The notes beneath the pieces were generated by a model that was not told the origin of the DNA, ran no database searches, and saw nothing but the letters and a program-made list of their open reading frames with translations. This document shows, one piece after another, positions 16,207 to 17,970 of a stretch of DNA of 17,970 nucleotides. The stretch is from Thiobacillaceae bacterium. Lineage in GTDB: Bacteria; Pseudomonadota; Gammaproteobacteria; Burkholderiales; Thiobacillaceae. Each line of letters opens with the position of its first letter. Positions within the stretch are counted from its first letter, which is position 1. Location of the stretch: NCBI GenBank assembly GCA_012274165.1, contig JAAPAA010000276.1, forward strand, positions 1 through 17,970. The letters are read 5' to 3'. A program made the position numbers and the translations under genes.

Positions 16207-16243
16207 ATCAGCGCTGCTGCAGCCCCCGTCAGCAAGCGCTGAT
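16207..16243. repeat. Inverted repeat between the DUF2202 and Gly/Met-rich protein genes
   Basis: ATCAGCGCT (16207-16215) and AGCGCTGAT (16235-16243) are perfect 9-bp inverse copies with a 19-bp spacer, 37 bp or more upstream of the ATG at 16170. This could be an operator or an attenuating hairpin in a readthrough transcript. Function is unknown. Confidence 0.35.
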
Positions 16244-16251
16244 GCATTCAT

Positions 16252-16282
16252 GGCTGGTTTTGTCCCGTGGGTGGGGCCAGCC
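16252..16282 (-). terminator. Weak hairpin after the DUF2202 gene
   Basis: GGCTGG (16252-16257) and CCAGCC (16277-16282) are inverse copies immediately past the stop of the DUF2202 gene, with a large loop and no uridine run. It is at best a partial terminator. Confidence 0.25.
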
Positions 16283-16903
16283 TTATTTGCCGCATCGCTC
16301 CAGCGGGCTGTTCAGTATGGCATCGACCTCATCCTGCGTGAGGACCAGCGCCGTATAAGGCTGGCCGGTCATCGACTCGAGGTTGCGGGCGAAAGCGCGC
16401 AGGTGATTGCGCGAGCCACACAGCAGGTTGTCATAGGTGGCGTCGATGTCAGCGTTGTCGCTGTGTTCAATCGCGGCCACGATATCGCGCATGTCGGTTT
16501 CCTCGATGATGCCGCCGACCTGCAGCGCGTCCACTGCGCTGAGCCGGCCTTTGTCCATCAAGGTGTTGTAGAGCGACTGCAGCGTCTGGCTGGAGAATTC
16601 GCCGATCGCGTTCCCGGCAGCCGGGTCGGGCAGGCGGTACGTGCGCAGCAGCTTGAGCAGGGCGTCCATGTGGCTCTGCTCGGAACTGGCAATGTTGCTG
16701 AAGACCGCCAGCGGCCAGGTTTCGTAAAGGGTCAGGTACACATCGCGCGCCAGTTTTTCTTCCTCGCGCATGTAAAGCAGGTCGTTCCTTTCCGCCTGCG
16801 ACAGGCTCGACACCGCCGAGCTCATGCTGGTGGCGGCATGAAGCGGCGTGCTGAGGACGACGATCCATGCAAGTGCGAGGGCAGCGACTGATTGCTTGAA
16901 CAT
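16283..16903 (-). CDS. Exported DUF2202 ferritin-like protein
   Basis: This 206-aa product has a signal peptide (residues 1-23, ...LHA|A) and a DUF2202 domain, a four-helix ferritin-like fold. Candidate metal ligands occur in the expected helical repeats: REEEKLARDVY (46-56), SEQSHMDAL (74-82), GIIEETDMRDI (131-141) with AIEHSDN, and GSRNHLRAF (163-171). The family is found in bacteria and archaea, often in stress-related or metal-rich settings. Its reaction is not established, although iron binding or oxidation is plausible from the fold. The ATG has GGAG about 8 bp upstream. It lies 45 bp after the 106-aa gene and could be read from the same transcript, making it part of the cluster of exported proteins here. 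Confidence 0.9.
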   Translation of the reverse strand: MFKQSVAALALAWIVVLSTPLHAATSMSSAVSSLSQAERNDLLYMREEEKLARDVYLTLYETWPLAVFSNIASSEQSHMDALLKLLRTYRLPDPAAGNAIGEFSSQTLQSLYNTLMDKGRLSAVDALQVGGIIEETDMRDIVAAIEHSDNADIDATYDNLLCGSRNHLRAFARNLESMTGQPYTALVLTQDEVDAILNSPLERCGK

Positions 16904-16948
16904 TTCTAATTCTCCGACAGGATGAAAAATTGAGCGCCCAGTGATGCG

Positions 16949-17269
16949 TCAGCGCCCTCGATCATCACGTTCAATGCGTTCTGGGCGCTCCACCCGCTCA
17001 GGGCGGTCAGGACGCTCGATGCGATCGACCCGATCACTTCGTGCCTCCGGACTGATCCCATGGCGGGCCTCATAACCGATTCCGTATCGACTGCCGCTGC
17101 GCGGGTAGTCTTTCGCGTGTGCGCTTCCGTGCGCCTGCGGATGGGCGCTGGGCGAGTTCGGTTTGGGGGCCGGTGAAGACACGCTCGAACCCTTGCCTGG
17201 CGCAGCCTGAACCGCCGTGACGAGCAGCAGGGGAGCCAACAGGAAAAAGTGTCTGGGTTTGAGCCACAT
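16949..17269 (-). CDS. Exported low-complexity Arg/Glu/Pro-rich protein (106 aa)
   Basis: The signal peptide spans residues 1-22 (MWLKPRHFFLLAPLLLVTAV, then QA|A). The mature part is disordered in character: a Ser/Pro/His-rich stretch (SSPAPKPNSPSAHPQAHGSA), a short YGIGYEARHGISPEARS motif, and a C-terminal charged repeat built on RIERPDRPERVERPERIERD (83-102). No catalytic family is recognisable. The start ATG 17269 is chosen because it gives the signal peptide; the ribosome binding site is weak. The upstream region has the GTTWC/GTTTC direct-repeat motif and GATACT hexamer shared with the 17409-17789 gene. It may be the first gene of a transcript running into the DUF2202 gene. Confidence 0.72.
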   Translation of the reverse strand: MWLKPRHFFLLAPLLLVTAVQAAPGKGSSVSSPAPKPNSPSAHPQAHGSAHAKDYPRSGSRYGIGYEARHGISPEARSDRVDRIERPDRPERVERPERIERDDRGR

Positions 17270-17298
17270 GGCGTTTCAATTCCGTAGCAGATGAGCAA

Positions 17299-17351
17299 AG
17301 TATCCGGCGAAGGTGCTTCCGGATGTTTTCGCAGGTGTTACAGGTTGTTTC
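17299..17351 (-). promoter_or_regulatory. Shared promoter/regulator motif, copy 1 (upstream of the 106-aa gene)
   Basis: On the plus strand GTTAC-AGGTT-GTTTC (17337-17351) is a direct repeat with 10-bp period, resembling OmpR/PhoB-family (PhoP-box-like) sites. Weaker related half-sites lie 22 bp away (AGGTGCTTCC and GGATGTTTTC, 17311-17330). The minus-strand hexamer GATACT (plus AGTATC 17299-17304), a 4/6 match to a -10 element, lies 34 nt from the 14-mer TACAGGTTGTTTCA. There is no good -35, as in activator-dependent promoters. The same motif, hexamer and spacing recur at copy 2. Confidence 0.55.
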
Positions 17352-17364
17352 ACGAACGGGGGAA

Positions 17365-17394
17365 CGTGGCAGGCGGATGAATCCACCTGCCACG
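17365..17394 (-). terminator. Strong hairpin after the Gln/Met-rich protein gene
   Basis: CGTGGCAGG (17365-17373) pairs perfectly with CCTGCCACG (17386-17394), and GGAT/ATCC inside extends the stem past one mismatch. It lies 14 bp past the stop at 17409. There is no uridine run on the minus strand, so it may be a processing or partial termination structure rather than a full intrinsic terminator. Confidence 0.5.
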
Positions 17395-17408
17395 CTGGAA
17401 GGACAGGA

Positions 17409-17789
17409 TTATTGCGCTGCCATCATTCCGTCAGCCTGCGTGGTCTGCCGAATTTGATATTGATCCTGGTTCATCGCGCGGCGCTGGGCCATGTCTTGTT
17501 GCATGTCCGGCGTGCTGCTTCGCGTTTGCGTCCGGGTCTGGGTCAGCTCGCGGGTTTGAGTCCGCTCGCGCGTCATGTTGCCGCTACCCTGGGCATGCTG
17601 TTGCTGATTCATGAACTGGCCGCCGGTCTGGCTCATGCCCTGTCCACCCATCTGGGCCGAACCCTGGCTGTGCATTTGCCCCACGCCGCCGCCCATGCCG
17701 CTGCCTTTCCCGCCGGCTTGCGCATCAAGGGTTGTGCCTAGTGCGATCAGGGCGGCAAAAGCGGCTATCTTGAATTTGGATTGAGTCAT
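17409..17789 (-). CDS. Exported low-complexity Gln/Met/Thr/Arg-rich protein (126 aa)
   Basis: The ATG at 17789 has AAAGGAAC about 8 bp upstream and begins a signal peptide (MTQSKFKIAAFAALIALGTT, then LDAQA|G). The mature part is compositionally extreme. It has a Gly/Met/Gln/Ser region (GSGMGGGVGQMHSQGSAQMG onward), a basic Thr/Gln/Arg block made of TRERTQTRELTQTRTQTR (73-90), and a Met/Gln-rich end (DMQQDMAQRRAMNQDQYQIR). It has 13 or more methionines, two histidines and no cysteine. No known family is recognised. Possible roles are a disordered envelope protein or a Met-based metal (copper) binder, both speculative. It shares Gly/Met-rich style with the 15790-16170 protein and its promoter motif with the 106-aa gene. 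Confidence 0.75.
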   Translation of the reverse strand: MTQSKFKIAAFAALIALGTTLDAQAGGKGSGMGGGVGQMHSQGSAQMGGQGMSQTGGQFMNQQQHAQGSGNMTRERTQTRELTQTRTQTRSSTPDMQQDMAQRRAMNQDQYQIRQTTQADGMMAAQ

Positions 17790-17864
17790 GATTTTGTTCC
17801 TTTGGCTTGTGAATGGATGCGAGGGAATGGCCACCAGGGACTCGTTTCCGCTGGCAGTGGACGC

Positions 17865-17927
17865 AGTATCACGGGCAGGGGTTTCTGCGGTCTTACGCTG
17901 GCGCTACAGGTTGTTTCAGGTTGTTTC
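17865..17927 (-). promoter_or_regulatory. Shared promoter/regulator motif, copy 2 (upstream of the 126-aa Gln/Met-rich gene)
   Basis: On the plus strand GCTAC-AGGTT-GTTTC-AGGTT-GTTTC (17903-17927) gives three half-sites at 10-bp steps. TACAGGTTGTTTCA (17905-17918) is identical to 17339-17352 of copy 1. Minus-strand GATACT (plus AGTATC 17865-17870) lies exactly 34 nt away, as in copy 1, and 75 nt upstream of the ATG. About half of the 34 gap bases also agree. A response regulator of the OmpR/PhoB family is the likely reader, by inference. Confidence 0.58.
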
Positions 17928-17970
17928 GCGGCGGCTTGCCGCAGATGGCTTGTGGACGACGACGCAGAAC

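Overview
The window looks like chromosomal DNA of a GC-rich betaproteobacterium, probably a sulfur oxidiser of the Thiobacillus/Nitrosomonadales kind. The grounds are high GC, an 825-residue proteobacterial-type GyrB, a likely thiosulfate dehydrogenase (TsdA), and an envelope gene set (PBP4, OMPLA, UDP-sugar enzymes) typical of Gram-negatives. The taxon is inferred from protein style, not from any search. Because gyrB usually sits near dnaA/dnaN, the left end may lie close to the replication origin.

Layout. (1) 5-2482: gyrB. (2) 2602-3653: a small cluster of integron gene cassettes with no integrase in the window. It has an attC/attI-like end, cassette 1 (exported Cys-rich protein), a well-formed 69-bp attC, cassette 2 (a P-loop kinase-like gene broken at Walker A), and a short degenerate attC. 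A 21-codon ORF after it may be the remnant of a third cassette. Cassette DNA is visibly poorer in GC than the host genes. (3) 3745-4566: tsdA-like dihaem cytochrome, convergent with a membrane diguanylate cyclase (4584-5780, minus). (4) 5845-7487, minus: dacB and a translationally coupled 65-aa ORF, divergent from a DUF4136 lipoprotein gene (7626-8219). (5) 8223-12215, minus: a nucleotide-sugar dehydrogenase and 4-epimerase pair (UDP-GalNAcA type) followed by an HDOD-GAF signalling protein. (6) 12230-13117, plus: exported trypsin-like protease. (7) 13125-15634, minus: a beta-CASP metallo-beta-lactamase nuclease and outer-membrane phospholipase A. (8) 15790-17789, minus: four small exported proteins. 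Three are low-complexity (Gly/Met-, Arg/Glu/Pro- and Gln/Met/Thr/Arg-rich) and one is a DUF2202 ferritin-like protein.

Two things stand out. The first is the integrase-less cassette cluster between gyrB and tsdA. The second is a shared promoter architecture in region 8. A 14-nt identical motif containing 10-bp-spaced GTTTC-type repeats lies exactly 34 nt from a GATACT hexamer upstream of two unrelated low-complexity exported genes. This suggests an uncharacterised envelope or stress regulon driven by an OmpR/PhoB-family regulator.

No tRNA, rRNA, CRISPR array or insertion sequence was recognised. No stretch longer than 300 bp lacks a proposed gene.
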